64,000 bases of DNA from JABAAI01 sp965261955 (GTDB lineage Bacteria > Spirochaetota > Leptospiria > Leptospirales > Leptonemataceae), in NCBI GenBank assembly GCA_965261955.1, contig CBDHEM010000069.1, forward strand, positions 124,001-188,000, in the 5' to 3' direction. This document shows, one piece after another, positions 37,966-47,198 of this stretch. The notes under the pieces are model-generated. The model was not told where the DNA came from and did no database searches. It worked only from the letters and a program-made list of their open reading frames with translations. Within the stretch, counting starts at the first letter, position 1. Every line of letters starts with the position of its first letter. A program made the position numbers and the translations under genes.

Positions 37966-38634
37966 ATGCTAAAGACTACTCTGCAAATCATATGTCTCAT
38001 TTTTTCTTCATATTTTGTGGTTCCAGTGGCCCTTCTAGCATTGACTTATCCGCCCACCATTAGCTCGCAGGGAGTAGCGCATCGAATTTTTTACTGGCAT
38101 GTCCCCATTGCTTGGGTTGCCTTATATGCCCCATTACTCGCTGCTTTTTGTGGGCTTATCCATATATGGACGAAGAAAGAAATTTATGATATATGGTCTA
38201 TAGCCAATGCAAAAATCGCCTATCTGTTTTCTTTAGCTGTATTAGTTTCTGGCCCCCTTTGGGCATCAACAGAATGGGGCACCTATTGGAACTGGAAAGA
38301 TTCTCGCTTAATTTCTTTTTTTATTTTGTTTCTTTGCTTAAATGGTTATTTTTTAGTACGTAAATTCATTGAGAACTCAGCACAAGAAACAAGCTCTGCA
38401 GCCCTACTGGCCATTTTATCAGCCATAGCCTCTTTATTAACATGGTTTGCTATACGGTGGATAGAACCGGACACACACCCGCCTTCTGTTTTAGATAAAA
38501 TGTCACATCGTATTGCTTTGACATTTTGGATATCCGTTTTAGCTTACCATTTCCTTTTTTGGATATTGACAATACTTTCTGTGCGCCAAGAAAAAATTTA
38601 TCGGTGGAAAAAACAAAAGTGGACTAGCCAATAG
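37966..38634 (+). CDS. ccmC: Haem exporter/haem-handling protein CcmC
   Basis: 222-aa protein of the CcmC/CcsA haem-handling superfamily, with six spans. The characteristic WWD-like loop appears as WASTEWGTYWNWKDSRL near residue 106, and HRIFYWHVPIAWVALYAP carries the first conserved His. It delivers haem to the CcmE chaperone. The ATG at 37966 follows a GAAAT-rich leader. A 173-aa membrane protein gene follows 73 bp downstream. Confidence 0.93.
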   Translation: MLKTTLQIICLIFSSYFVVPVALLALTYPPTISSQGVAHRIFYWHVPIAWVALYAPLLAAFCGLIHIWTKKEIYDIWSIANAKIAYLFSLAVLVSGPLWASTEWGTYWNWKDSRLISFFILFLCLNGYFLVRKFIENSAQETSSAALLAILSAIASLLTWFAIRWIEPDTHPPSVLDKMSHRIALTFWISVLAYHFLFWILTILSVRQEKIYRWKKQKWTSQ

Positions 38635-38707
38635 ACTACACACCAGTAGACCATACGTACGATGGACGAATATTGTAATGGAATAATATTATAGAAGAAT
38701 ATTATAT

Positions 38708-39229
38708 ATGAAAAATCACTCACATCCTTTTTCCCAACATCTCAACCTTTGCCTAGCTATATTCTTTTTTATCCTACCCGTAAATTCGAACTCATTGCGA
38801 GGTGAAAAAAACAATGGTAAAGAAAAAGATACATTCTACTTAGAAGAAGCCAAAAAAATATTAGAAGTATCCTCTCTAAAAGATAAGAAGTCAAACGGAG
38901 TCATCACCAAAATCAAAAAACTCAAAAGCGAAGAAGCCAAGAAAATGATTAGTGCAATACGCTATGTCAGTCGCTCAAGAAATCCAGATATGGACCACCT
39001 CTATCTTGTGCTACGGCATCTTGCTGGGATAGAAGCGAATGCCCTAGCACAAAAGAGACTTCAAAACCTATTGTGGGTTATTGGACTGAGTCTTTTTTTA
39101 TTTTCAAGCTTTCTAGTTTATGTCTTCATAGAGCAAAAACAAGCTATGAAACTGATAAAAGAAATACGACAAAAAGAAAAAGAAGAGGTACATGTAAAAG
39201 AGGATGATCGCATCTACAGAGGTGAATGA
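38708..39229 (+). CDS. Membrane protein downstream of ccmC, possible CcmD-like tail
   Basis: 173 aa. An N-terminal hydrophobic segment or signal (residues 13-30), a charged Lys/Glu-rich periplasmic region (35-115), one C-terminal span (about 121-143, WVIGLSLFLFSSFLVYVFIE) and a charged cytoplasmic tail. Position after ccmC and the single span followed by KxxxEIRQKEKEE recall the small CcmD protein, but it is several times longer. Function unknown; the ccm context is the only clue. AGAAG precedes the ATG. Confidence 0.65.
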   Translation: MKNHSHPFSQHLNLCLAIFFFILPVNSNSLRGEKNNGKEKDTFYLEEAKKILEVSSLKDKKSNGVITKIKKLKSEEAKKMISAIRYVSRSRNPDMDHLYLVLRHLAGIEANALAQKRLQNLLWVIGLSLFLFSSFLVYVFIEQKQAMKLIKEIRQKEKEEVHVKEDDRIYRGE

Positions 39230-39325
39230 GTTACAGCTATATGTTGACGCGTATTCTCAATAATATTCTTTGCCACCAGAACTTACTGTTTTTTCAAACT
39301 CACCTGTTCGTTGGGTAACTTTATT

Positions 39326-40486
39326 ATGACAGCACATAATTTTTTGTTTACTTCCGAATCTGTTTCGGAAGGGCACCCTGATAAAATTTGTGATCAAATT
39401 TCTGATGCCATATTAGACGCTTATTTAGCAGGCGACCCATCCAGTCGAGTAGCCTGTGAAACACTAGTTAGTACGAATTTTCTTTGTATTGTTGGAGAAA
39501 TCACTTCTCAAGCGACCATAGATGCCGAGACCATTGCACGTGGAGTTGTCCGGGACATTGGTTATGTACACCCTGATATTGGATTTGATGCGGAAAATCT
39601 GGAAAGTTTGGTACGTCTTCATGAACAATCTCTAGATATATCACAAGGGGTTAGCAAAGACGAAGGCCTCTTCGCAGAACAAGGAGCTGGTGATCAAGGT
39701 ATGATGTTTGGCTATGCTACGAATGAAACCCCTGAGTACATGCCAGCCCCCATCGCTTGGTCCCATAAAATTTTAAAACATATGGCAGATTTACGACACA
39801 AGGGAGAGCTTCCTCAAATCCTTCCCGACTCGAAAAGTCAAGTTACCGTAGAATATCAAAACTATCAAATTAAACGTATTGATACCGTTGTTGTTTCCAC
39901 ACAGCACCAAGAAGAGATTACACGAGAACAACTTGAAGAATTAGTTATAGAAAAAGTTATCAAACCTGTTTTACCACAGGAGCTGATTAAAGATACACGC
40001 TATTTAATCAATCCGACAGGACGCTTTGTGGTGGGAGGCCCAAACGGGGATGCCGGTCTGACTGGACGCAAGATTATTGTCGATACTTATGGTGGCTGGG
40101 GTCGCCACGGCGGGGGTGCTTTTTCAGGAAAAGACCCATCCAAAGTCGACCGAAGCGCGGCCTATATGGCTCGTTATTGTGCAAAAAACATAGTCGCTGC
40201 GGAACTAGCAGACAGATGTGAAGTGCAACTAGCCTATGCTATTGGATATCCAGAGCCAGTATCTGTATTTATCGATACATTTGGAACAGAAAAAGTTTCC
40301 ATCGAGAAAATCAATAAAAGTATTCAGGCGAATTTTGACTTTTCACCAGAGGGAATTGTGCAAGGCCTTGAATTATTGGATAATAAGTCCAGATGCTACC
40401 GTGATACAGCTAGCTATGGGCATTTTGGTCGTGAAGGTTCTACATTTAGTTGGGAACGATTAGATAAAACTCAGAATTTACGCTAA
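39326..40486 (+). CDS. metK: S-adenosylmethionine synthetase
   Basis: 386 aa from the ATG at 39326; a TTG at 39311 would add five residues but lacks a better ribosome site. MetK makes SAM from methionine and ATP in the cytoplasm. All family blocks are visible: TSESVSEGHPDKICDQISD, GAGDQGMMFGYATNETPE, the phosphate-binding GGPNGDAGLTGRKIIVDTYG and HGGGAFSGKDPSKVDRSAAY. Length is standard. Confidence 0.98.
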   Translation: MTAHNFLFTSESVSEGHPDKICDQISDAILDAYLAGDPSSRVACETLVSTNFLCIVGEITSQATIDAETIARGVVRDIGYVHPDIGFDAENLESLVRLHEQSLDISQGVSKDEGLFAEQGAGDQGMMFGYATNETPEYMPAPIAWSHKILKHMADLRHKGELPQILPDSKSQVTVEYQNYQIKRIDTVVVSTQHQEEITREQLEELVIEKVIKPVLPQELIKDTRYLINPTGRFVVGGPNGDAGLTGRKIIVDTYGGWGRHGGGAFSGKDPSKVDRSAAYMARYCAKNIVAAELADRCEVQLAYAIGYPEPVSVFIDTFGTEKVSIEKINKSIQANFDFSPEGIVQGLELLDNKSRCYRDTASYGHFGREGSTFSWERLDKTQNLR

Positions 40487-40573
40487 CTTTGTATTGAAAA
40501 AAAATAGAAACGAAAAGATCTCTTCATACAAAAAAACACGAAAAAAGACACAAAAAAAATACGGAAGAAGATA

Positions 40574-41641
40574 TTGAAAAAGACACCCAATCAAAGTGTT
40601 GGTTTTTTGAAGGCAGGGGCTTCTCTTTCTCATCCATCCAAACCATCCAAACCATCCAAGTTATCCAAGTTATCCAAGCCTTCCAAACCATCCAATAAAT
40701 TCGCTGAGAAAAAGGCCACACGTGATGCCTACGGCCAGACACTCTTAGCTTTAGGTAAACAGAAAAAAGATATTGTCGTTCTTGATGCAGATTTATCTGG
40801 CTCTACAAAAACAAACCTTTTCGCAAAAGAATTTCCAGAACGTTTTTTTAATGTGGGTGTTGCCGAGCAAAATCTAGTTGGTATGGCCGCAGGATTTGCT
40901 CTTTCCGGTAGTGTTCCTTTCGCTTCTAGTTTTGCAATGTTTTTAAGTGGACGGGCTTGGGAAATTGTTCGCAACTCCGTTGCTTATCCAAATTTAAATG
41001 TAAAGCTAGTGGCTACTCATGCTGGCCTAACTGTTGGAGAAGATGGAGCAAGCCATCAATGCCTAGAAGATATTGCCACTATGCGAGTTCTTCCTGGTAT
41101 GCATGTTTTCGTACCTGCTGATTATTTAGAAACAGAAGCTATCATTAAAAGAGTCTATGAAATAAAGGGCCCTTGCTATGTTCGTTGTGGTCGTCCCTCT
41201 ATTCCTATTTTATCCCATCCCTCCCCTTATTCTTTTAAAGAAGGGAAAGGGCAAGTACGACGAGAAGGGAAGGATGTCCTTTTAATAGCCTGTGGAGTTA
41301 TGGTGCATATAGTGGAACAAGCAGCAGAGCTATTAGCAGCTAAAGGTATTGAAGCCTCAGTCATTAATATGGCATCGATAAAGCCCATAGATGATAAACT
41401 AATCCTAAATTATGCAAAAAAGACAGGTACTGTGATAAGTGTAGAAGAGCACAATATTATGGGTGGTTTAGGTTCGGCTGTTAGCGAAGTTTTGAGTGCT
41501 GGATATCCCGTGCCTCTCCTTCGTATGGGTGTGCCTGATAAATGGGGACAGAGTGGCCCTGCTATGGACCTGTTGACACACTATGGCCTTCATAAAAGAG
41601 CTATTGTACAGGCAGCAAAAAAAGTAATACAACTAAAATAA
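40574..41641 (+). CDS. Transketolase, C-terminal half
   Basis: 355 aa covering only the pyrimidine-binding and C-terminal domains of transketolase. Visible are KATRDAYGQTLLALG near residue 45, LDADLSGSTKTNLFAKEFPERFFNVGVAEQNLVGMAAGFA, and the C-terminal VEEHNIMGGLGSAVSE. The thiamine-diphosphate PP domain must come from a separate N-half gene, not in this window. Start is a TTG with GGAAG 9 bp upstream. Residues 22-41 are a Ser-Lys-Pro repeat encoded by a 9-bp tandem repeat (40636-40696), an in-frame length-variable linker preceding the catalytic fold. It follows metK by 88 bp. Confidence 0.93.
   Translation: MKKTPNQSVGFLKAGASLSHPSKPSKPSKLSKLSKPSKPSNKFAEKKATRDAYGQTLLALGKQKKDIVVLDADLSGSTKTNLFAKEFPERFFNVGVAEQNLVGMAAGFALSGSVPFASSFAMFLSGRAWEIVRNSVAYPNLNVKLVATHAGLTVGEDGASHQCLEDIATMRVLPGMHVFVPADYLETEAIIKRVYEIKGPCYVRCGRPSIPILSHPSPYSFKEGKGQVRREGKDVLLIACGVMVHIVEQAAELLAAKGIEASVINMASIKPIDDKLILNYAKKTGTVISVEEHNIMGGLGSAVSEVLSAGYPVPLLRMGVPDKWGQSGPAMDLLTHYGLHKRAIVQAAKKVIQLK
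40636..40696 (+). repeat. 9-bp tandem repeat in the transketolase N-terminus
   Basis: Seven imperfect copies of ATCCAAACC/ATCCAAGTT, encoding Pro-Ser-Lys tripeptides. Because the unit is 9 bp, copy-number change keeps the frame. Confidence 0.9.
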
Positions 41642-41653
41642 AGTATTATCTAT

Positions 41654-41709
41654 TGCACGAAATAACCAAAATAACCAGTGCACGAAATAACCAGCATTTG
41701 TGCAAATGC
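41654..41709. other. Direct repeat and tight hairpin between convergent genes
   Basis: TGCACGAAATAACCA occurs at 41654-41668 and 41679-41693; GCATTTG and CAAATGC (41694-41709) form a 7-bp inverted repeat. It lies between convergent tkt and moaB, where a terminator is expected, but no T-run is present. Confidence 0.3.
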
Positions 41710-41722
41710 AAATAATTAGAAA

Positions 41723-42220
41723 CTAGAGGCTGTCGAGTAATTGAACGAAATTACAAGGACGGGAACGCACATCAAGTTGCTTAACAAGTATTCCTTCCCA
41801 AGCATCTCGACAAGCACTAGGAGAACCAGGCAAAGAGAAAATAAGGGTACCACCTGCAATTCCTGCACAAGCGCGAGACTGAATGGCAGCTGTTCCAATA
41901 CTTTTATAACTCAACATACGAAATAACTCTCCAAAGCCGGGTATTTCCTTTTCCCATAAACTTGAAAGTGCTTCGGGACTAATATCACGACGACTGATGC
42001 CCGTTCCACCTGTCATCAGAATCACTCGTATAGAAGTATCTCCAATCCACTTTTTCAATTGAAATTGAATGGCCAATAGCTCATCCTTGACAATGCAATA
42101 AGCACCCAATGAATGGCCCGCTTTTTGTAAACATTGGATAAGAGTCTGACCGGAACGATCATTTTTTTCCGTACGAGTATCAGAGACAGTCAGTACCGCC
42201 ACGGGCAAAGGAAGAAACAA
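41723..42220 (-). CDS. moaB: Molybdenum cofactor biosynthesis protein MoaB/MogA family
   Basis: 165-aa protein of the MPT-adenylyltransferase fold. It has AVLTVSDTRTEKNDRSG near the N-terminus, the active-site loop ILMTGGTGISRRDISPEAL, PGFGELFRMLSYKSIGTAAIQSRACAG and the tail FSLPGSPSACRDAWEGIL. It adenylates molybdopterin or acts in its early modification; MoaB and MogA are hard to separate by sequence, and the lack of a MogA-specific C-terminal tail favours MoaB. It lies 69 bp after the GH15 gene on the same strand. Confidence 0.9.
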   Translation of the reverse strand: MFLPLPVAVLTVSDTRTEKNDRSGQTLIQCLQKAGHSLGAYCIVKDELLAIQFQLKKWIGDTSIRVILMTGGTGISRRDISPEALSSLWEKEIPGFGELFRMLSYKSIGTAAIQSRACAGIAGGTLIFSLPGSPSACRDAWEGILVKQLDVRSRPCNFVQLLDSL

Positions 42221-42289
42221 ACACCCTCCTCTCTTTCAAACAAAAAATCACACCATTCACTCAAAAAAGCAAATGAACTCAGATTTTTC

Positions 42290-44113
42290 CTAGTTTCCCG
42301 ACCTAGACAACTTACGGTTCAGGCTAGTTGCCGCACTAATCAAACCCAAATGAGTGAATGCTTGTGGATAGTTGCCCAAATGTTCACCATGGGAACCTAG
42401 TTCTTCAGCATAAAGCCCCACGTGGTTTGCATAACTCAACATTTTTTCAAAATAGAAGCGAGCCTTTTGAAAATCTCCTCCACGAGAAAGGCACTCTGCA
42501 TACCAAAAAGAACACATCGAAAAGGTCCCTTCATCTCCCTCCAAACCATCGGAAGCACTATCCCCAATTTTATAGCGATAAACAAGAGAATCTTCCACAA
42601 GATCTTCCTCTGTTGCCTTCATAGTAGATATCCATCTTGGGTCTGTTGGACTGATAAATTTAACCATCGGCATGAGAAGATTAGAAGCATCAATTGTATC
42701 CGAGTTTTTATGCTGCACATACGCATTGCGTTTTGAACTCCAAAAGCTCGTATTGATTTCTTTATGTATATCATCACGAACTTTAAGCCAATCAGATAAA
42801 GGTGCGGGAAGAGAACGCTTACGAGCCAATCGTATGGCTCTATCCAAAGCGACCCAACACATTAGGCGTGAATAAAGAAACTCTTGCTGCCCACCACGAA
42901 CTTCCCAAATTCCCTCATCTGTTCTTGTCCAGTTTTTACATACCCATTGGATCAATTGAGTCAGAACTCCCCAAAACTGGAAAGATATCTGCTCTCCATA
43001 CTTGTCGTAAAGGTAAACAGAATCCATCAATTCTCCATATATATCTAACTGAAGCTGATCATAGGCTCCATTGCCTATACGAACAGGGCGCGAATCACGA
43101 TACCCACTCAGATGTGTTAGGCTTAACTCAGTCAGTTCTTTCCTACCATCAATTCCATACATAATTTGTAGAGAACCATCACTGTTCAAATTATAACAAC
43201 GTTCTTCCACCCATTTCATAAAAGCACCGGCTTCCTCTGTGAAACCCAAACGTATCAAGCCATATAAGGTAAAGGAGGCGTCTCGAATCCATGTGTAACG
43301 ATAATCCCAGTTGCGTTCTCCTCCCACTTCTTCTGGTAAACCAAAGGTTGGGGCGGCCACAATAGAACCATAACGTTTGGACGTAAGCATTTTTAAGGCC
43401 AGAGCAGAGCGATGAACAACCTCTTCCCACCTACCTCGATAGGTACTACTATTTACCCAGTTCCGCCAAAAATTGGCTGTTTCAAAAAAAGCTTTTTTCA
43501 AAGCTTCAGAAGTGTTTGGAAAAATAGCCGTATCTTCTTCAATAATTTGCATAACAAAATGTACAGGTTTTCCAAGCTCTGCATCAAATTCAGCAATGAA
43601 TTCACCATTTTCCTCTTTAACGGGCACATCAGAATGAAATCGTAAAACCTTTTTATCGTCTCCCTGAGAATAGATAAAATATCCATTTTCATTTTTCTCT
43701 ATTTTGTGACTAGCACGGGCATAATCAAAACGAGGCATAAAGTGCATACGCATGCGTACGTGCCCCTTTACTGATTTTACTCTGCGTATCAAGGTACCCG
43801 TAGAAAACTCTTTTGAAATGGGCATAATGTCTGAAACTTCAGAGATACCGGTATCATCAAAAAAACGAGTGAATAGTATATTTGTATCGGGAAGATAAAT
43901 TTGGTGTTGTACAGGGTCCGGGTTCACAGGAGAAATTTGAAATTTCCCACCCTTTTCGTGATCTAGTAAAGCAGCAAAAACCGAAGGAGAATCAAAATCC
44001 GGAAGGCACATAAAATCAATAGAGCCATTTTTACCTACCAAAGCTATTGTACGTAAATCTCCGATTAAAGCATAATCTTCTATGGGAAGATACTTAGAAT
44101 TGATTCGTGTCAT
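42290..44113 (-). CDS. Glycoside hydrolase family 15 (glucoamylase/trehalase-like)
   Basis: 607-aa enzyme. The N-terminal YALIGDLRTIALVGKNGSIDFMCLPDFDSPSVF is the bacterial GH15 leader domain. The catalytic (alpha/alpha)6 barrel has EVGGERNWDYRYTWIRDASF (about 265-285) and the C-terminal AEELGSHGEHLGNYPQAFTHL, which bears the conserved Glu of the family. It hydrolyses alpha-glucosidic bonds in maltooligosaccharides or trehalose; actinobacterial relatives are trehalases, so the exact substrate is not settled. No signal peptide, so it is intracellular. The ATG has GAGGAGAAAAATT upstream, a strong ribosome site. Confidence 0.92.
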   Translation of the reverse strand: MTRINSKYLPIEDYALIGDLRTIALVGKNGSIDFMCLPDFDSPSVFAALLDHEKGGKFQISPVNPDPVQHQIYLPDTNILFTRFFDDTGISEVSDIMPISKEFSTGTLIRRVKSVKGHVRMRMHFMPRFDYARASHKIEKNENGYFIYSQGDDKKVLRFHSDVPVKEENGEFIAEFDAELGKPVHFVMQIIEEDTAIFPNTSEALKKAFFETANFWRNWVNSSTYRGRWEEVVHRSALALKMLTSKRYGSIVAAPTFGLPEEVGGERNWDYRYTWIRDASFTLYGLIRLGFTEEAGAFMKWVEERCYNLNSDGSLQIMYGIDGRKELTELSLTHLSGYRDSRPVRIGNGAYDQLQLDIYGELMDSVYLYDKYGEQISFQFWGVLTQLIQWVCKNWTRTDEGIWEVRGGQQEFLYSRLMCWVALDRAIRLARKRSLPAPLSDWLKVRDDIHKEINTSFWSSKRNAYVQHKNSDTIDASNLLMPMVKFISPTDPRWISTMKATEEDLVEDSLVYRYKIGDSASDGLEGDEGTFSMCSFWYAECLSRGGDFQKARFYFEKMLSYANHVGLYAEELGSHGEHLGNYPQAFTHLGLISAATSLNRKLSRSGN

Positions 44114-44252
44114 AATTTTTCTCCTCGTACATTATAATTTTTCGCTCACAATGCATATTGAAACGAAGGTACATCGGATATAAATTACTTAAAATAAGCA
44201 AGGATATAAATTGAAATACAATAGATAAATATACAAAGTGATCTCGATTTAC

Positions 44253-45065
44253 TTAGTCGTAGTCTACATTAAAGCCAATACTAAGGAGGTGATTGGTTAA
44301 TTTGGCGAGCCTTTTCTCGCCTCGGCTTCCTATATCTATAGTTAAAACATCATAAGAATATGTAAAAACAAGGCCGAGCTTGATGATCTCTCCACGCCGA
44401 GTACGCAACCCACCCCCAGTGTGATTTCGTCCTACGCTTAGAGCAAACCCTATCCCATTCACGACTTCATCACTACCATTCCTTTCTTCCAGACCCAACC
44501 TTTCCACTTTTGGAATAGTGCTATTGAAATTACCGCCTAAAGCAAAGCGGACTTGCGGCGAAATGTATACACCCTTCGTATATTTTGTGTAATCTTGGAG
44601 CATGGGATATTCATTTAGGTAGAAAGTCAGTCCAATAGCATAGTAAGAATATGAATACGAATACTCAATCTCATCTTTTTCTAAACTAGGGTGAGAAGAA
44701 GGGCCAGATTTCTTGGCAGAACCCACTCGCACAAATCCAAAACCATTATGTAAAACCAAACCCGGGACAGAAATAAAATCTTCCAAAAAATATCCGATTT
44801 GGACATCCGCCAAAACGGCTCCACCGGAATACTCTGCATTGATTGATAATTCTTTTGGATACTCAGAGATTTCAGCAAAACTCAAGCCGAGGCCTCCGAT
44901 AACACGTCCCCAAAAGCGCTCATGTTCATTGCCTTTTTCTTGGGTAGTATACTCTTGGGTGTCCGGAGCAGACATAAGCGAAACAGACGATACAAAAAAT
45001 ACCAAAACACAACAATGAAAAGAATGAAAAGAATGAAAAGAATGAAAAGATAGAAGCTTTTTCAT
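44253..45065 (-). CDS. Outer-membrane beta-barrel protein, unknown
   Basis: 270 aa. The signal peptide begins with MKKLLSF and contains four Ser-Phe-His units encoded by a 9-bp tandem repeat, followed by a hydrophobic core ending SLMSA. The mature protein alternates amphipathic strands (GGAVLADVQIGYF; HNGFGFVRVG; IGLTFYLNEYP; YSYDVLTIDIG) and ends in an aromatic/acidic strand (LLSIGFNVDYD), typical of small outer-membrane barrels. The ATG overlaps the protease gene stop by 4 bp, so the two are translationally coupled; a joint secretion or surface role is likely but unproven. Confidence 0.75.
   Translation of the reverse strand: MKKLLSFHSFHSFHSFHCCVLVFFVSSVSLMSAPDTQEYTTQEKGNEHERFWGRVIGGLGLSFAEISEYPKELSINAEYSGGAVLADVQIGYFLEDFISVPGLVLHNGFGFVRVGSAKKSGPSSHPSLEKDEIEYSYSYSYYAIGLTFYLNEYPMLQDYTKYTKGVYISPQVRFALGGNFNSTIPKVERLGLEERNGSDEVVNGIGFALSVGRNHTGGGLRTRRGEIIKLGLVFTYSYDVLTIDIGSRGEKRLAKLTNHLLSIGFNVDYD
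45014..45049 (-). repeat. 9-bp tandem repeat in the beta-barrel signal peptide
   Basis: Four perfect copies of AATGAAAAG (plus strand) encode (Ser-Phe-His)n in the signal peptide. Copy change preserves the reading frame but would alter signal-peptide length. Confidence 0.92.
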
Positions 45066-46210
45066 TGTTGTGTTTTAGTTTGCTGGGAAGGGAAAAAGTG
45101 CTTCTGTCCAGTGGAAGGGAAATATTGAACACGCTTTGTACCATCTGAAGTAATGCGTATCCTTTCCTCACTGCCATCCCTTTTGATTGCAAAAATAAAT
45201 GTTTCGACTTCACCCTGAATTGGAGCCCCTAGAGGGGGCATTTTTTCATTTGTAAAGGCATTCCCAATAGAAGCGGAGATGGTAAAAGTAGGGAAATAGG
45301 GATGATAGGCACGATCTGAAGCCAATACTCCCCTCCTCCTCGCAACACTATAGTAACATTCCTTATAGCCTTCATAAGTCATATGACCTACGTTAGGGGT
45401 AGTAGTAGTAGTACCACACCGCTTTGTGCTATTCGAGCTACGCAAGCTACGAGGAGAAGGGCAAGTTGTACCTCGGCGCGTGCTACTGCACCCACCGGTC
45501 ATACCTTCATAAATTGCTCCAATGGCTGCTATTTCTACTGCTTTTGGAGTTTTTCCCTGCCCTGGAGTAATGAGATTGGAGCTTTTCGACGGTACTTTTG
45601 GATACATGATATGAGTCATATGGGCTGTGGGATTTCCCGGCTCTAGATCGGAATCCGCAAGTTTCATATTTCCCCAATGTTGAAGACCTAGGCAATGACC
45701 GACTTCATGGGTAAAGATGGCCTGCTTCTCAGCACTTGTTAGAAGACTCCCATCAGAAAGAGCACCTCTTTCGATAGCTATAGTTGTATCAACGATCTGA
45801 CCAATTTCAGCATCCTCTCCCCCAACTACAATACGCAGGGAACAAAGACCCACCACATTGCCATTTAGTGCACATGTACCATTTTTAGATCTTCCAAAAG
45901 AAGATGGTAGTCCTAAGGCATCACAAGTCACCTCATCAGCCACGGTTATCCAATGGCGAGGATTCGCAACATAACCCGGTGTTACATTTCGAAAAGTTCC
46001 CAGCCGATTTGTGGCCAATCCTATATCCCAACCATTAAGAGCCTCGTTTGCCCAAGTCAGATGTTGAATTTGAGGATTGTTAGCTATCGTATCATAGTCA
46101 AAAATATTTTGGTCGCCATTGGAGAGACAGCCTAAACCCAACAACACAAAAAGCCAAATCGATGTCGATAAGCTCACAAATCTCACAGCTTTTTCTTTCC
46201 ATTTCTGCAC
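45062..46210 (-). CDS. Secreted metzincin-type zinc metalloprotease lipoprotein
   Basis: 382 aa with GTG start. The signal peptide has a lipobox-like FVLLGLGCLSNG, predicting lipidation at Cys 28. The zinc motif HEVGHCLGLQH (HExxHxxGxxH, about residue 165) and downstream Met-turn THIMYPKVP identify a metzincin-clan protease. Many Cys residues are in the mature part. After the catalytic domain there is a Ser/Arg/Thr-rich stretch and a C-terminal region (AYHPYFPTFTISASIGNAF) that may be a processing or propeptide domain. Coupled to the beta-barrel gene downstream, suggesting secretion or anchoring at the surface. Substrate unknown. Confidence 0.85.
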   Translation of the reverse strand: MQKWKEKAVRFVSLSTSIWLFVLLGLGCLSNGDQNIFDYDTIANNPQIQHLTWANEALNGWDIGLATNRLGTFRNVTPGYVANPRHWITVADEVTCDALGLPSSFGRSKNGTCALNGNVVGLCSLRIVVGGEDAEIGQIVDTTIAIERGALSDGSLLTSAEKQAIFTHEVGHCLGLQHWGNMKLADSDLEPGNPTAHMTHIMYPKVPSKSSNLITPGQGKTPKAVEIAAIGAIYEGMTGGCSSTRRGTTCPSPRSLRSSNSTKRCGTTTTTPNVGHMTYEGYKECYYSVARRRGVLASDRAYHPYFPTFTISASIGNAFTNEKMPPLGAPIQGEVETFIFAIKRDGSEERIRITSDGTKRVQYFPSTGQKHFFPSQQTKTQQ

Positions 46211-46286
46211 ATATGCGTGGCACGGTCTCTATTCGAATAAATGCTGACTATCAGAAAAATCATCGAAAAAGAATAATACAAATCAA

Positions 46287-47198
46287 TTAAAAAGGATTGG
46301 GAATGAAAAAATCTTTTTTTGACCAAAAATCATCTTGCAAATATTTCAAGGCATTGTCAGGAAATACCGTCACTATATGGCCTTCTTTTTGTTGCTTAGC
46401 AAGTTCCAAAGCCGCCCATAAGTTTGCAGCCGAACTAGGACTAATTAACAAACCCAAATAACGTGCAGCAGCAATGGCATAAGAAAATGCACTTTCCGTG
46501 GAGACAAGCAAGGTATCATCCGCTATATTTTTATCATAAATACCAGGAACAATGGCTGTCTCCAGATCTTTCCAACCCTCTAACCCATGAATGGGATTAT
46601 CCGGCAAAACTTGGACACATTTCACACCCCTAGTTTGCAAAAAACGAGAGCTCCCCACAAAGGTCCCACTGGTTCCAATACCAGCACAAAAGTGTGTGAC
46701 CTTCCCTTTTGTTTGTTCCCAAATTTCTGGACCAGTCGTTGTATAATGTGCTTTCCAATTGTTTTCATTATTGTACTGATCTGGATAGTAGTACCTTTCT
46801 GGATTTTTTGCAACCAAGTTTGTCACAAAATTCTGGGCTCCATCTGTTCCTTCAAAGCGACTAGTATAATGGATTTTAGCTCCGTAGAGTTCTAATATAG
46901 ATTTACGTTCTCTTGAGACATTTTCAGGAACGGCCAATTCAATGGGTAAGCCCATATCAGCCCCCATCATGGCATAAGCAATGCCCGTATTACCACTAGT
47001 GGCATCAATTAATATTTTATTAGTTAGAAGACCCTTCCCCAAGGCATCTTGTATTATACTACGAACCGGTCGATCTTTTACAGAACCACCAGGGTTAGCG
47101 TATTCAGCTTTAGCATAAATTGAGACAGAAGGACTCTTCTTATGACGAATACTGATAAGAGGTGTGTTGCCAATAAGGTCAAAAAGGCAACTATCCAT
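46287..47198 (-). CDS. Cysteine synthase-like PLP enzyme
   Basis: 303 aa, fold type II PLP-dependent enzyme. LIGNTPLISIRHK, the PLP-lysine motif NPGGSVKDRP (Lys near 42), ATSGNTGIAYAMM, and GIGTSGTFVGSSRFL (phosphate loop) all match cysteine synthase (O-acetylserine sulfhydrylase; CysK/CysM). Relatives in the same fold include cystathionine beta-synthase, so the exact donor substrate is not certain. The start overlaps the pntB stop by 8 bp, an unexpected pairing with transhydrogenase that may reflect simple co-transcription. Confidence 0.92.
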   Translation of the reverse strand: MDSCLFDLIGNTPLISIRHKKSPSVSIYAKAEYANPGGSVKDRPVRSIIQDALGKGLLTNKILIDATSGNTGIAYAMMGADMGLPIELAVPENVSRERKSILELYGAKIHYTSRFEGTDGAQNFVTNLVAKNPERYYYPDQYNNENNWKAHYTTTGPEIWEQTKGKVTHFCAGIGTSGTFVGSSRFLQTRGVKCVQVLPDNPIHGLEGWKDLETAIVPGIYDKNIADDTLLVSTESAFSYAIAAARYLGLLISPSSAANLWAALELAKQQKEGHIVTVFPDNALKYLQDDFWSKKDFFIPNPF

